Shown here one piece after another: positions 17,991 to 26,132 of a stretch of 64,000 nt of DNA. Each line of letters begins with the position of its first letter. The stretch's first letter is position 1. The notes under the pieces are model-generated. The model was not told the DNA's origin, made no database searches, and was given only the letters and a program-made list of their open reading frames with translations. The stretch is taken from assembly GCA_018242725.1 (NCBI GenBank), contig JAFEBI010000001.1, forward strand, positions 253,008 to 317,007, read 5' to 3'. A program made the position numbers and the translations under genes. The DNA is from Nitrospira sp. (GTDB lineage Bacteria > Nitrospirota > Nitrospiria > Nitrospirales > Nitrospiraceae).

Positions 17991-19370
17991 TCAGTCCGGC
18001 CTTTCCTCCAACCCAACGTGGGCGCGCAGACGGTTGTAATCGAAGACAGTCTTACCGAGACGCTGGCGGCCCGGATCATGCCGCTCCATGTCGTCGATCA
18101 ACACTCCGACCTTCTCCCTCATCGTTGGAGTCAAGGCGGCATGCCGTGGCGTCTGTCCACTCAGCGCGACATGAGGCTGATCCGACCATTCAAGGTAGGT
18201 TTTTTCAAGGAACTGATTGAGCAACGTTCTCTCTTCCTCAGGGATCACGACCAGCCTCGGTGAGGTCTCCGACATGAGGTCGGCCACCGAGAGTTGCCGA
18301 ACTGGCGGCACCACGATTTCCCCTCGGAAATGTAATGAGAATCCCAACGCAGCCGCAAGTCGATGTTTCACAAGATCCAGCCGCTGTGGACTGTCGCATT
18401 CCACGAGAAGTTGATACGCCGTCAGGGTCAGCTTGGCTGCAAGCACGCCACCGTCACGCTGAACCCATTGCTGAAAGGAAGGGAGGCTCACCGTCATTCC
18501 TTGCCTGTCGGCTGGATCAGACTTCTCCGGAGACAAGTCGGTCATTCCAGACAACGCATCGATGAACATTCGATGGTCGTGATGATCATAGAGCGCAATC
18601 GCGTACAGATAGGGTTGACCATCGGCTGTGCGATATTCGACATGAGCGGCGGCATCCATCAGGACCGCAAGGCGTTGTTCTGCCAATGCCCAGAGCACCA
18701 TGTAGCCGAACCGCTTGGTGAATTCTTTCCATTCCCCCAGCGCAAAAGACCCGGTGCTTATTTCCATTTCGCGTCGCCGGTCGGACACCATGTCGAGCAA
18801 AGCTTTCGCATCACCTTCTGACATCGTGACTCCGCAACCTGCCCATACAGCTCGATCCGACTCCGGAGGAACATTCGGATCATGGATGACCCTGGTGAGC
18901 AACGGACGGTCCACAGTGAGATCTTTGACGAATTCACCACCAGGTAGGACCACTCTTGTCCCATCAGCAAGCGATTGCAACACGAGATCTTGGCCGAATT
19001 GCGGTAATGAGAGCGGCTTCAGAATATCGAGATAGGAATGCTTCAACGGATCGAGCCACTGCCGTTCCTCTTCGGGGATATGTTCAGTGATCACGTCTCG
19101 CAGTTGTTCGATGAGGGTCAGCTGCCCGTCTTCGGGGTAGTAGTCGCAGAACAGATAGAGACTCGCCAGCTCTATTTCCTGCTCCAGCGGCGCGACAAGT
19201 CGTCCTGCGTCTCCCTCAATATACGGTTTTATGGCACGCGCCAGCGCGCGCTCTCGCTGTCCACGAAACTCCGGTCTGAGAGAGAATCGATCCAGCCGCG
19301 CGAGAATCGCGTCCAACGTTTGCGGGCGCGGCACCCACACCCCCTTCCCCTTGTCACTCCCGCGATTCAT
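17991..19370 (-). CDS. Uncharacterised 459-aa protein
   Basis: ATG 19370 has a GGAGGAAATTC ribosome site and overlaps the end of the DUF2934 gene by 17 bases, so the two are coupled. I do not recognise the family. The protein is soluble, with no signal or membrane segment, and is mixed alpha/beta. The C-terminal 60 residues contain a W-x2-P-H-x-A-L-S-G-x-T-P-R-H-A-A-L-T-P pattern followed by MREKVGVLIDDMERHD. Similar L-x-G-x-T-P-R-x-A patterns end several families of bacterial proteins with SEC-C or antitoxin-like tails, a weak hint only. It sits between PPi-PFK and a DUF2934/Usp/cupredoxin series, so it probably belongs to the same stress response. Confidence 0.75.
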   Translation of the reverse strand: MNRGSDKGKGVWVPRPQTLDAILARLDRFSLRPEFRGQRERALARAIKPYIEGDAGRLVAPLEQEIELASLYLFCDYYPEDGQLTLIEQLRDVITEHIPEEERQWLDPLKHSYLDILKPLSLPQFGQDLVLQSLADGTRVVLPGGEFVKDLTVDRPLLTRVIHDPNVPPESDRAVWAGCGVTMSEGDAKALLDMVSDRRREMEISTGSFALGEWKEFTKRFGYMVLWALAEQRLAVLMDAAAHVEYRTADGQPYLYAIALYDHHDHRMFIDALSGMTDLSPEKSDPADRQGMTVSLPSFQQWVQRDGGVLAAKLTLTAYQLLVECDSPQRLDLVKHRLAAALGFSLHFRGEIVVPPVRQLSVADLMSETSPRLVVIPEEERTLLNQFLEKTYLEWSDQPHVALSGQTPRHAALTPTMREKVGVLIDDMERHDPGRQRLGKTVFDYNRLRAHVGLEERPD

Positions 19371-19602
19371 GAATTTCCTCCATGACGATTTCTTCTGCAT
19401 CGAGCCAGTCTCGGAGCGCATTCCCATCTTGACGACCGCGCTGTTCCCAGAGCTCGTAGGCTTTCCGTGAAATCCGTTCCCACAATCCTTCCGGTCGTTC
19501 GATGGGCTTCTCAACCCGCCTCGCAGCAGGGACGGGTCGGCCCTTTCCTTTGGTGCTTGTGGTCTTGGGTTTGGTCTTCGTTGTCGTCTTGCGCGTCGGC
19601 AT
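19354..19602 (-). CDS. DUF2934 small protein with basic N-terminus
   Basis: ATG 19602 (82 aa) has a GAGGAG ribosome site; the longer frame upstream would overlap the Usp gene and lacks one. Residues 1-35 are Lys/Thr/Pro rich (MPTRKTTTKTKPKTTSTKGK) and probably disordered, possibly nucleic-acid binding. Residues 48-75 carry the DUF2934 signature: E-R-I-S-R-K-A-Y-E-L-W-E-x-R-G, then D-G-N-A-L-R-D-W-L-x-A-E. DUF2934 proteins are small helical proteins of unknown function, common near stress genes. The gene begins 14 bases after the upstream Usp stop and overlaps the 459-aa gene. Confidence 0.8.
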   Translation of the reverse strand: MPTRKTTTKTKPKTTSTKGKGRPVPAARRVEKPIERPEGLWERISRKAYELWEQRGRQDGNALRDWLDAEEIVMEEIHESRE

Positions 19603-19616
19603 GACTCGCTCCTCGG

Positions 19617-20582
19617 TTACACGTTGCTTGGCCTGGATGGTCTCACAAGGACAGGACGATGTCCTGGATGAAATTTTGGGCTCCGGACCGTGAGGACTGG
19701 ACACGAGGCTTTTCGAAGAACGAACTCCGCGACGCTGCCGAATAAGGCGCGGGACAGGCCACGTCGACCATGAGTCCCCATCACGATCAACCCGACATCG
19801 GGGGCCATGGCCGCATTAAGGATCGAATCAGCCGGCAATCCCCCGGAAACGACAAAATCAGACACCAGCCCGGACGAGGTCAGTGCTGCTGCGAGTTCAG
19901 ACAGCTTCTTGGTGATCGCTGTCCGATCATGATCACGCTTCGCCACATGAGGCAAGGTGAAATCCAATCCGTACGAAACCGGCTCCAAGACATGAAGAAT
20001 TCTGATGGAGGCCTTAGCTCGTTGAGCAACGAGCGCCCCATATTCCAGCGCGTCGAGTGAGCAGTCCGAAAAGTCGATCGGTACCAGAATCCGCTCAATA
20101 CCCGATGGCCCCTGCCGAAGTCCACCTTTTCGCTCCTTATCGTGCGGATCAGCGCGCACAGCCAGAACCGGACAGGGTGCCGACCGAATGATTCGTTCCG
20201 CCGTGCTTCCCAAGAGGACGTGCGCCAATCCGGTCCTGCCTCTCGTGCCCACGACAATCAAATCCGGCCCTTCGCCCGTTGCGGCGACGAGAACTTCTTC
20301 GCTTGGTATGCCTGTCGCGATCTTCGTCTCAACCGCAATCCCTTGACCGGCTGCCCGTGCTTTCAACTCGACTAACTCCTGCGTGGCCTGCTTCATCAAC
20401 TCAGCCAAATACAGCTGGTTGACAGGATTATCCGGATTGAGTCCTGATGGGAACTCCAGCACACGCATCACGGTCAGTGAGGCATCCCATGATCGGGCGA
20501 GCGCACAGACATAAGCCTCCGCAGTTGCCGACCCTTGTGATCCGTCGGTCGCGAAAAGAATGCACGGTCTTCCCCCGGACAT
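19617..20582 (-). CDS. Universal stress protein, tandem UspA domains
   Basis: The start at ATG 20582 has a GGAGG box and comes 2 bases after the stop of the cupredoxin gene, giving 321 aa. Domain 1 (8-145) has ILFATDGSQGS and the nucleotide motif GTRGRTGLAHVLLGS; domain 2 (about 165-310) has ILVPIDFSDCS and GTHGRRGLSRALFGS. Both ATP-binding loops are intact. It is embedded in a coupled minus-strand operon (Usp, cupredoxin, this gene, DUF2934, 459-aa protein). It is clearly a different paralogue from the neighbouring Usp proteins. Confidence 0.92.
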   Translation of the reverse strand: MSGGRPCILFATDGSQGSATAEAYVCALARSWDASLTVMRVLEFPSGLNPDNPVNQLYLAELMKQATQELVELKARAAGQGIAVETKIATGIPSEEVLVAATGEGPDLIVVGTRGRTGLAHVLLGSTAERIIRSAPCPVLAVRADPHDKERKGGLRQGPSGIERILVPIDFSDCSLDALEYGALVAQRAKASIRILHVLEPVSYGLDFTLPHVAKRDHDRTAITKKLSELAAALTSSGLVSDFVVSGGLPADSILNAAMAPDVGLIVMGTHGRRGLSRALFGSVAEFVLRKASCPVLTVRSPKFHPGHRPVLVRPSRPSNV

Positions 20583-20584
20583 GC

Positions 20585-21016
20585 TCACACAGCCTCCGCA
20601 CTCAATAGGAGCAACTCCCCGCTCATCGTCGGGTGAATAGAGCATCGGAAGACGTGTCGACCTGGCCGCGTCATGTCGAATCGAATCGTGGCGCTCTGTT
20701 TCGGATCGAGATACACCCCTCCCACGCCACGGCCATACACAATCACCCCGTCCTTCTCGATTTGCGTGGGAATACCCTCAAACATGGTCGAGCTGAAATC
20801 GTGTCGCTCTGCGTCTTCATTCCGTACGTTGATTGCGGTTGGAAATCCCAAACGCAAGGGACCCTGCTTCGTCACAAACCGGGAATCCTTGATCGTCACG
20901 TCCACTACCTGTTCAGATTGCGCCACCAGGGCTGTACCATACATCCAGGCCAGACACGCCATGGTGAAAACCATGCCCGACCTTCGCCACTGCATCCCGG
21001 TCTTTCCAAGCATCAT
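20585..21016 (-). CDS. Exported cupredoxin (type 1 copper protein)
   Basis: The 143-aa protein starts with a strong GGAGGAGGG box and has a Sec signal peptide (cleavage near residue 32, ALVAQSEQ). The mature part is a cupredoxin fold with the full type-1 copper ligand set: H72 (ERHDFSS), C125, H128 and M131 in CSIHPTM. Such proteins shuttle electrons in the periplasm or bind copper. Lying between two Usp genes, with ATG 2 bases after this gene's stop, it belongs to the stress operon. A donor to a copper or haem oxidase is plausible, but no such enzyme is adjacent; a c-type cytochrome gene lies 2 kb away. Confidence 0.88.
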   Translation of the reverse strand: MMLGKTGMQWRRSGMVFTMACLAWMYGTALVAQSEQVVDVTIKDSRFVTKQGPLRLGFPTAINVRNEDAERHDFSSTMFEGIPTQIEKDGVIVYGRGVGGVYLDPKQSATIRFDMTRPGRHVFRCSIHPTMSGELLLLSAEAV

Positions 21017-21037
21017 ACTCCCTCCTCCATATGGTCG

Positions 21038-21541
21038 CTATCGTGATGCCCCCCGTCGTGGAACAGAAACTGGAAGCGGCACCGTCAACACAGGACAGCC
21101 CGCCGTCCGAACCACCTTTTCCGCCGTACTGCCGAAGAAAATCTTATCTACACTCCCGACCCGTCCGCCATAGCCGCCGATCACGACCAGATCAATATTC
21201 CCAATCCGCGCAACTTTAGCGATTTCCGAGAACGGCACACCTTCCACGATCCGACGCTCAATCTTCACATTTGCGGCTGCATTCGACTCCAACAACTCTC
21301 TGACATTTAAGCGCGCATGATGCCGCAGCCGACGGCGTTGTGGGGCGGCATCCGACGGAACCGCCAGTAGCCCCAAGCGATGAAATGCGGCAAGTGTGTT
21401 CGTATCGATCACGTGCAGAACGAGTACCGCCGCACCACACATCCGCGCCAGCTGACAAGCAACCCGGAAGGCTTCCTCTGAACAGGGAGAGAAATCCACC
21501 GGGACCAGGATGGTCTTAAAAAGATCCGTATCCTGCCGCAT
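21038..21541 (-). CDS. Universal stress protein, single UspA domain
   Basis: This 167-aa single-domain Usp starts at ATG 21541 with a CAGGAGG box. It opens ILVPVDFSPCS and carries the nucleotide loop GGYGGRVGSVDKIFFGS, close to the G-x2-G-x9-G-S consensus, followed by AEKVVRTAGCPVLTV. An Arg/His-rich insert (RRRLRHHAR) in the middle is unusual. It is the first gene of the minus-strand operon and lies 21 bases ahead of the cupredoxin gene. The operon promoter should therefore lie upstream of 21541, but I cannot point to a definite sigma motif there. Confidence 0.9.
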   Translation of the reverse strand: MRQDTDLFKTILVPVDFSPCSEEAFRVACQLARMCGAAVLVLHVIDTNTLAAFHRLGLLAVPSDAAPQRRRLRHHARLNVRELLESNAAANVKIERRIVEGVPFSEIAKVARIGNIDLVVIGGYGGRVGSVDKIFFGSTAEKVVRTAGCPVLTVPLPVSVPRRGASR

Positions 21542-22054
21542 GAACGATCCTCCTGTGGTGGAAAGTTGAGCAAAGGCGATGCCACTGGTGCCATCCGATG
21601 GCTGATAGTTGATGTCTTGAAGACACTACGAATTTGTTGTTTTCGTCCATCCCATCGGCCATCGGTTGGTCGCTTCGTCTCCGCAAGCAGTGGCTCTCTG
21701 CCACAGTAATCATTCACTCCCTGTAGCAGAAGGCACCAGGAGTGAACACGATGGGAAACGTGAGCCATGACCAGCATGGAGTTACAGCAATGCTTTTCAC
21801 CTGTAACAGTTCACTTCTCACTGCGCTCGATGGCATTGGACTTGCTGAAGACTTCAGTACGTGAGGGCTACCGGACACGACACGTACACAGTGGCTCCTG
21901 CTTGGAGCGGCGGCTGAGGTCTCGCAATCGTGATCTATTTCGTTTTCTTCTGCCCGGCGGATGTCCGTCACGAGTGATCTAGAGGCAATGGGATGGCGAC
22001 GGCTGCAAACCTGATGACCCCGGACATTCCTCGGGGCGACAGACACCGCTCACC
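21542..22054. other. Gene-poor stretch between divergent Usp genes
   Basis: I see no convincing gene. A 37-codon frame starting at ATG 21751 has a CAGGAG box, but its product has no recognisable feature. The region should carry promoters for the minus-strand operon and for genes to the right; none can be defined with confidence. Confidence 0.4.
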
Positions 22055-22243
22055 AGAGAGGCTTTAATCGGGGCATCCATCGGAATAGTCGTACCAGTAG
22101 TGACTGCCGCCGGATTGTGGATCTGGAACAAAGATCCGGCTTTGGCAATAGTTGTGGGTGCCTCACTGGGTGTGACGGCCGTGCAAGATATTCTGAGCAT
22201 GGGGATTTATCTCTTGATCGCGATGGCCTTACTGCCACGGTGA
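22055..22243 (+). pseudogene. Remnant of an MgtE-like magnesium transporter (3' end)
   Basis: The frame ending at TGA 22241-22243 encodes about 60 residues of hydrophobic sequence with two membrane helices: ALIGASIGIVVPVVTAAG, then ALAIVVGASLGVTAVQD and ILSMGIYLLIAMALL. The last helix pattern (D-x-L-x-x-x-I-Y-x-x-I-A) matches the C-terminus of MgtE magnesium channels. The frame has no start codon or ribosome site and nothing MgtE-like precedes it, so most of the gene has been lost. A small uncharacterised membrane protein is less likely. Confidence 0.5.
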
Positions 22244-22288
22244 GGCATCTGAAACGGAGCAGTCCATCCACAGCTGGAAGGTGGTGCT

Positions 22289-23152
22289 ATGAAGTTACTA
22301 CTCGCAGTCGACGGGTCCGACCATTCGTATGAGGCAGTCCGCTCCCTCACATACCTGACTCGTGCTGATGAGCTGCATCTTGCACACGTGCTTGACGTCC
22401 CAAGTCCGGCCTATCCCATGATGATGCCGGAAGTGGCACAAGAACTGTACGAGACAGTCGAGCGAAACATGCGCGACGACGGGACCCGTCTGTTGGATCG
22501 CATCGTGTCCTTACTCCCGTTGGATGTTGGACCAGTCACGAAGCATCTGGTCGTCGGATCTCCAGCGGAACAACTCGTGGCCTTGGCGGAACGACTCAAG
22601 GTGGGACTGATTATCTTGGGTACGCGGGGCCTTGGACCGATCAAGGAACGCCTCATTGGAAGCGTCTCTCATCGAGTCCTAACGTTCGCGCCGGGAGCAA
22701 AGTTGATTCTTCCCGGTCCCTTGAAAAAGCTACATCATATTTTACTGCCCCTACAAGGAACCTATGATGCAGACCATGCCCTCTCCCTGCTTCAACAGAA
22801 ACCCTTCCGTGAATTGCCCACGGTGACCCTCTTCACCGTCCTGCCCCATACCAGGCCCCCCTGGCCGGTGGATGCGATTTCGGCGGAGCACATGGAAACC
22901 CATTCTCTCCGCAAGGCGAAAGACTTTCTCGACGAGACGGCGGCCACACTCCGCCTCTCGGGCTACCAAACCCGCGTGATGACGATATTGGGCATCCCAG
23001 TGGATGGAATTCTTCAGGAGGCCAAGGCCTTGAATCCTGACCTGATTCTCATGGGATCTCGAGGGCGCCGCGGCGCGATTCGCATGGTGCTCGGCAGTGT
23101 GTCCCATGCCCTGTTACACCAGGGCACCTATCCACTGATGATTTTTGGCTGA
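22289..23152 (+). CDS. Universal stress protein, tandem UspA domains
   Basis: The 287-aa protein starts at ATG 22289 (MKLLLAVDGSDHSYEA). Domain 1 carries GTRGLGPIKERLIGS and domain 2 GSRGRRGAIRMVLGS, both matching the G-x2-G-x9-G-S nucleotide loop. It is transcribed away from the minus-strand stress operon and is followed 16 bases later by an FmdB-like zinc-ribbon gene and a small cytochrome c, so the three probably share a transcript. The domain 2 opening (HHILLPLQGTYDADHAL) departs from the usual V-D-x-S, so only its C-terminal loop is canonical. Confidence 0.92.
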   Translation: MKLLLAVDGSDHSYEAVRSLTYLTRADELHLAHVLDVPSPAYPMMMPEVAQELYETVERNMRDDGTRLLDRIVSLLPLDVGPVTKHLVVGSPAEQLVALAERLKVGLIILGTRGLGPIKERLIGSVSHRVLTFAPGAKLILPGPLKKLHHILLPLQGTYDADHALSLLQQKPFRELPTVTLFTVLPHTRPPWPVDAISAEHMETHSLRKAKDFLDETAATLRLSGYQTRVMTILGIPVDGILQEAKALNPDLILMGSRGRRGAIRMVLGSVSHALLHQGTYPLMIFG

Positions 23153-23168
23153 AGATCGATAGAGGTGT

Positions 23169-23336
23169 ATGATGCCGATGTATGATTACACGTGTCTCGA
23201 TTGCGGGAAGGAATCGTTGATCGTGGTAACATTGAAAGAACATGCAGCAGGGGGGATTGTCTGTCCGGTCTGCGGGAGTAAGAAGTTACAGCAGCTCTTT
23301 AGTCCGTTCATCGCTCACACGACAAAGAAAAGTTAA
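23169..23336 (+). CDS. FmdB-like zinc-ribbon protein (55 aa)
   Basis: The short frame reads MMPMYDYTCLDCGKE and continues to GGIVCPVCGSKKLQQLFSPF. Paired CxxC motifs at C9/C12 and C32/C35 form a zinc ribbon of the FmdB family, whose regulatory role is poorly defined. The usual start P-x-Y-x-Y-x-C is clear; any of the ATGs at 23169, 23172 and 23178 could be used. The stop at 23334-23336 is four bases before the GTG start of the cytochrome gene, so they are probably coupled. Confidence 0.8.
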   Translation: MMPMYDYTCLDCGKESLIVVTLKEHAAGGIVCPVCGSKKLQQLFSPFIAHTTKKS

Positions 23337-23340
23337 GACT

Positions 23341-23724
23341 GTGCTCACGATTCGGCGGCAGATTACATGGTATCGATTCTTTTCTGCAGGGCTCGTGAGT
23401 CTCTGCATGCTTAACGGTCTGGCTATACCCTCGCTGTATGCTCAAGACTATCCTCCGGATCGTGGGCGTGGGAAAGCCGTGTACGAACACCACTGTCAGA
23501 ACTGTCACGGCCCAACCGGTCGAGGCGATGGGCCAGGCGCGGTTGCGCTGAAAGTCTCACCGGCCAATTTTCAGCGGTTCCGATCATTTTTGAAGTCTGA
23601 TGAAGAGTTACTGCGGACCATCGAGCACGGCGTCGTCTACAGCCCGATGCATTCGTGGCGCGGCCAGCTCACCGATGGGGAAATGCAAGACGTCGTGGCA
23701 TACATCCGTCTGTTGTCGCAATAG
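23341..23724 (+). CDS. Small periplasmic cytochrome c (class I, one haem)
   Basis: GTG 23341, right behind the FmdB-like stop, gives 127 aa with a signal peptide (about 1-35, ending SLYAQ). The mature domain has one haem site, C52-Q-N-C55-H56, and a likely sixth ligand M103 in YSPMHSW. The GRGDGPGAVALKVSPANF and LTDGEMQDVVAYIR stretches are typical of small c-type electron carriers. It should accept or donate electrons in the periplasm. The frame is also open upstream through the FmdB-like gene, but that part looks out of frame rather than protein-like. The cupredoxin at 20585-21016 is a potential partner by proximity only. Confidence 0.88.
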   Translation: MLTIRRQITWYRFFSAGLVSLCMLNGLAIPSLYAQDYPPDRGRGKAVYEHHCQNCHGPTGRGDGPGAVALKVSPANFQRFRSFLKSDEELLRTIEHGVVYSPMHSWRGQLTDGEMQDVVAYIRLLSQ

Positions 23725-24089
23725 AGGCCATGATCATCCTCGCTACGAGTAGCGGAACCGTTTCGAGTTGAAAGTTGCCGGTTTCGTATTTCACGTCTTG
23801 CGTCTAGGGAAACTGAAACCTGAAACACGGAACGCGAAACTCCTGACGGACAGACGAGATGACAAACCTTGACTTCATAAAATCGCACCGCAGCAATTGA
23901 GGAGCCGACCCTCCATGACGTTCTCCTTGTAGACATCCAGAATGACTTCTTAACCATGGCGCATTCCGGCCACCGGGTGGGCCATGGCCGGTCCATTGTT
24001 TGGCGACCAGCTATCGTGTGCTGACTCGGCAAAGACACCCGGATGCGAAGGGCAGTAGATCGTAGACCAAAAACATGAAGGAGACACGA
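23725..24089. other. Intergenic stretch with a cluster of GAAAC/GTTTC repeats
   Basis: No gene is seen. At 23760-23840 there are short GTTTC words on the left and four GAAAC words on the right (for instance GAAACTGAAACCTGAAAC), which together form an imperfect inverted cluster of about 80 bases. This could be a REP-like intergenic repeat or a folded transcript end for the cytochrome gene. Confidence 0.4.
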
Positions 24090-25517
24090 ATGAAGAGATC
24101 CTCCGTGCCAATCACGATCGTGGGAATGATCCTCCTCATCGGAGTCGACACCACATGGGTCCGGGCTGCTGCGCCTTCAGCTTTCGATACGATATCACCG
24201 GCAATTCCTCTCTGCAAAAGCCCGTACACGAAGAAGCCTGTCACGGCCAGAACGTTACAAGAGCTTGTGCGTGCTCATGAACGGTGGGTGGAATATCGGG
24301 GCAACCAGAACGCCAAGCGGATGGAACTCTGTCAAGCGGATCTGAGTCGCGCCTCACTCACGGGAGCGAATCTTGAACGGGCCGATCTGGAAGGCACCGT
24401 CTTGCGGCAAGCAAATCTGACTCAGGCCACCCTGGCCCAAGCCAGCTTGGCTGGGGCCGACCTCACCAAAGCCATTCTCAAAGACAGTAACCTCTCCGGA
24501 GCCGATCTGCGTCGTGCCCGACTCACGGGCGCCAATCTTTCTCGCGCAGTGGGTGATGAGGCCGCCCTGTTCGACGCCGTTCTCATCGGCGCCAAATTGA
24601 ATGAGGCTGCCTTTGAACGAGCCCAATTTGAGGGTGCCGACCTCAGCTCTGCCGACTTGACCGACGGGACCTTCACCGAAGCGTATTTTTATGGGGCAAC
24701 ACTGAAAGGTGCGGTTCTCGTGAATGCTGATCTGACGGGCGCCGACCTGCGCCGCACCATCCTGACCAGCGTGAATCTCTCTCGTGCCAACCTTCAGGGT
24801 ACGTTGCTCGATCGGGCACAACTGGGACAGGCCAAACTGGTCGAAACGGACCTGGAGAGTGCCTACCTGGACGAAGCAAATTTGCGCGGTGCGAATCTGA
24901 AAGCCGCGATCCTTCGTGGTGCAGACTTACGGTACGCGAATCTATTGGGTGCCGGCCTGCAGGAAACCGACTTGGAAGGAGCCAATCTCGAACAAGCCGC
25001 TCTCGTCAAGGCGAATTTGAACTTGGCGAAGCTCAGGATGGCGATTCTCGATCACGTCACTCTCGATGAGGCCAATTTCCTGGATGCCACCCTCACCCGT
25101 GCGGTCCTGATCGGGGCCAAAGGCTGGCACACCAACTTTATGAACGGCGATCTCAGCGAAATCTATGCGCCGAAATCCTCGTTCCGGCAGGGTCAGTTCA
25201 ACCGGGCCAACCTGGAAGGGGCTAATTTCGTCGGTGCGGATCTTCGGGAGTCGAACTTCAGCCACTCCAATTTGACCCAAGCCAATCTCCAGGACGCGAA
25301 TCTGCAAGATGCCACATTTGTTTCAACCAATTTGAGTGGTGCTCGGCTGGATTCAGCCGATGTGCGTCGCGCGAACTTCAAAGGCGCCACGCTCTCGTCG
25401 GTCATCGGTCTCACTCAAGCACAACTCAACGGGGCCTGCGTCGACGACCAGACCAAATTGCCCCCTGGTCTCAATCGTCCCGCTCCCTGCAGCGCTATCA
25501 AGAAAGAGGGGCGATGA
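24090..25517 (+). CDS. Exported pentapeptide-repeat protein
   Basis: I choose ATG 24090 because AAGGAG stands 7 bases upstream; an ATG at 24075 is also in frame. The 475-aa product has a signal peptide (about 1-25, ending VRAAAP). From about residue 80 to 465 it is almost wholly pentapeptide repeats of the A(D/N)LxX type (LSRASLTGANLERADLEGTV and so on), which fold into a square right-handed beta-helix. An insertion around residues 335-375 (AKGWHTNFMNGDLSEIYAPK) breaks the helix. Export to the periplasm is unusual compared with cytoplasmic gyrase-protecting members such as Qnr/MfpA, so a scaffold or surface role is more likely. The stop overlaps the start of a decayed hydrolase gene as ATGA. 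Confidence 0.88.
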   Translation: MKRSSVPITIVGMILLIGVDTTWVRAAAPSAFDTISPAIPLCKSPYTKKPVTARTLQELVRAHERWVEYRGNQNAKRMELCQADLSRASLTGANLERADLEGTVLRQANLTQATLAQASLAGADLTKAILKDSNLSGADLRRARLTGANLSRAVGDEAALFDAVLIGAKLNEAAFERAQFEGADLSSADLTDGTFTEAYFYGATLKGAVLVNADLTGADLRRTILTSVNLSRANLQGTLLDRAQLGQAKLVETDLESAYLDEANLRGANLKAAILRGADLRYANLLGAGLQETDLEGANLEQAALVKANLNLAKLRMAILDHVTLDEANFLDATLTRAVLIGAKGWHTNFMNGDLSEIYAPKSSFRQGQFNRANLEGANFVGADLRESNFSHSNLTQANLQDANLQDATFVSTNLSGARLDSADVRRANFKGATLSSVIGLTQAQLNGACVDDQTKLPPGLNRPAPCSAIKKEGR

Positions 25518-25956
25518 CCGCACAACATGAGCACGGCATTAGGATCAAAGAAGGGAGAATCACACTCGAAGGGATCCTTGGACTCCCGGCTGATCCTCGC
25601 GGCGTAGTTATCTTTGCGCATGGAAGCGGCAGCGGTCGATTGAGCCCTCGCAACAATTTCGCCGCCCGCCATCTCCAGTAAGTAGACCTTGCCACAGTAT
25701 TGCTGGATCTCTTGACCGAAGAAGAGGAAGATCACCGGCACAAGATGTTCGATATTGATCTATTGGCAGACCGACTGTTACTGACGAAGAGTTAAGTGGA
25801 GACGAAGCAGCGAACAGATGAATCCGTCAGCCTACGATTTGCTCACTTGTGAAAAAATCGATCCTCGTTCCCGGTGCAACCCACCTCTTTGAAGAACCAG
25901 GCACGTTGGAACAGGTGGGGAGGTGGTTCCAGCAATACCTCCGCCAACTCCAGTAA
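25514..25956 (+). pseudogene. Alpha/beta-hydrolase (dienelactone-hydrolase-like), nonsense and deletion
   Basis: The first 55 codons (from ATG 25514) encode the start of a family I recognise by V-V-I-F-A-H-G-S-G-S-G-R-x-S-P-R-N. An in-frame TAA at 25679-25681 interrupts it; the same frame then continues VDLATVLLDLLTEEEEDHRHK to a stop near 25790. A further piece of the C-terminus, GATHLFEEPGTLEQVGRWFQ, ends at 25954-25956 in another frame. The central region with the nucleophile serine and catalytic aspartate is missing, so the gene is dead. A second copy of the same C-terminal motif lies beyond the Fic gene. Confidence 0.85.
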
Positions 25957-26076
25957 CCGACTGCTATCCCAAACAATCATTTCGACCCCGCAGCTGGTTG
26001 GTCAGAATCGTCAATTCTTCTAAGGCCTTCCGATGTATTTGACATAGGAAAATTTGTATATCAATTTGGCGCCATG

Positions 26077-26108
26077 AATTTGACATAACGATCGACTTAG
26101 GTCAAATT
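26077..26108. promoter_or_regulatory. Inverted repeat upstream of the Fic gene (operator candidate)
   Basis: AATTTGAC at 26077-26084 and its exact complement GTCAAATT at 26101-26108 form a palindrome with 16 bases between the arms. A related pair of words (TTTGACATA and TCAATTTGGCG) occurs 40 bases earlier. The site ends 24 bases before the Fic ATG, fitting autoregulation by the winged-helix tail of that protein. Confidence 0.55.
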
Positions 26109-26132
26109 GGCGGGACAGCGTCAGAGGAATTC

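Noticed and set aside
21751-21864. 37-codon frame with a CAGGAG box
   Set aside because: The product has no recognisable feature and the start context alone is not enough to call a gene.
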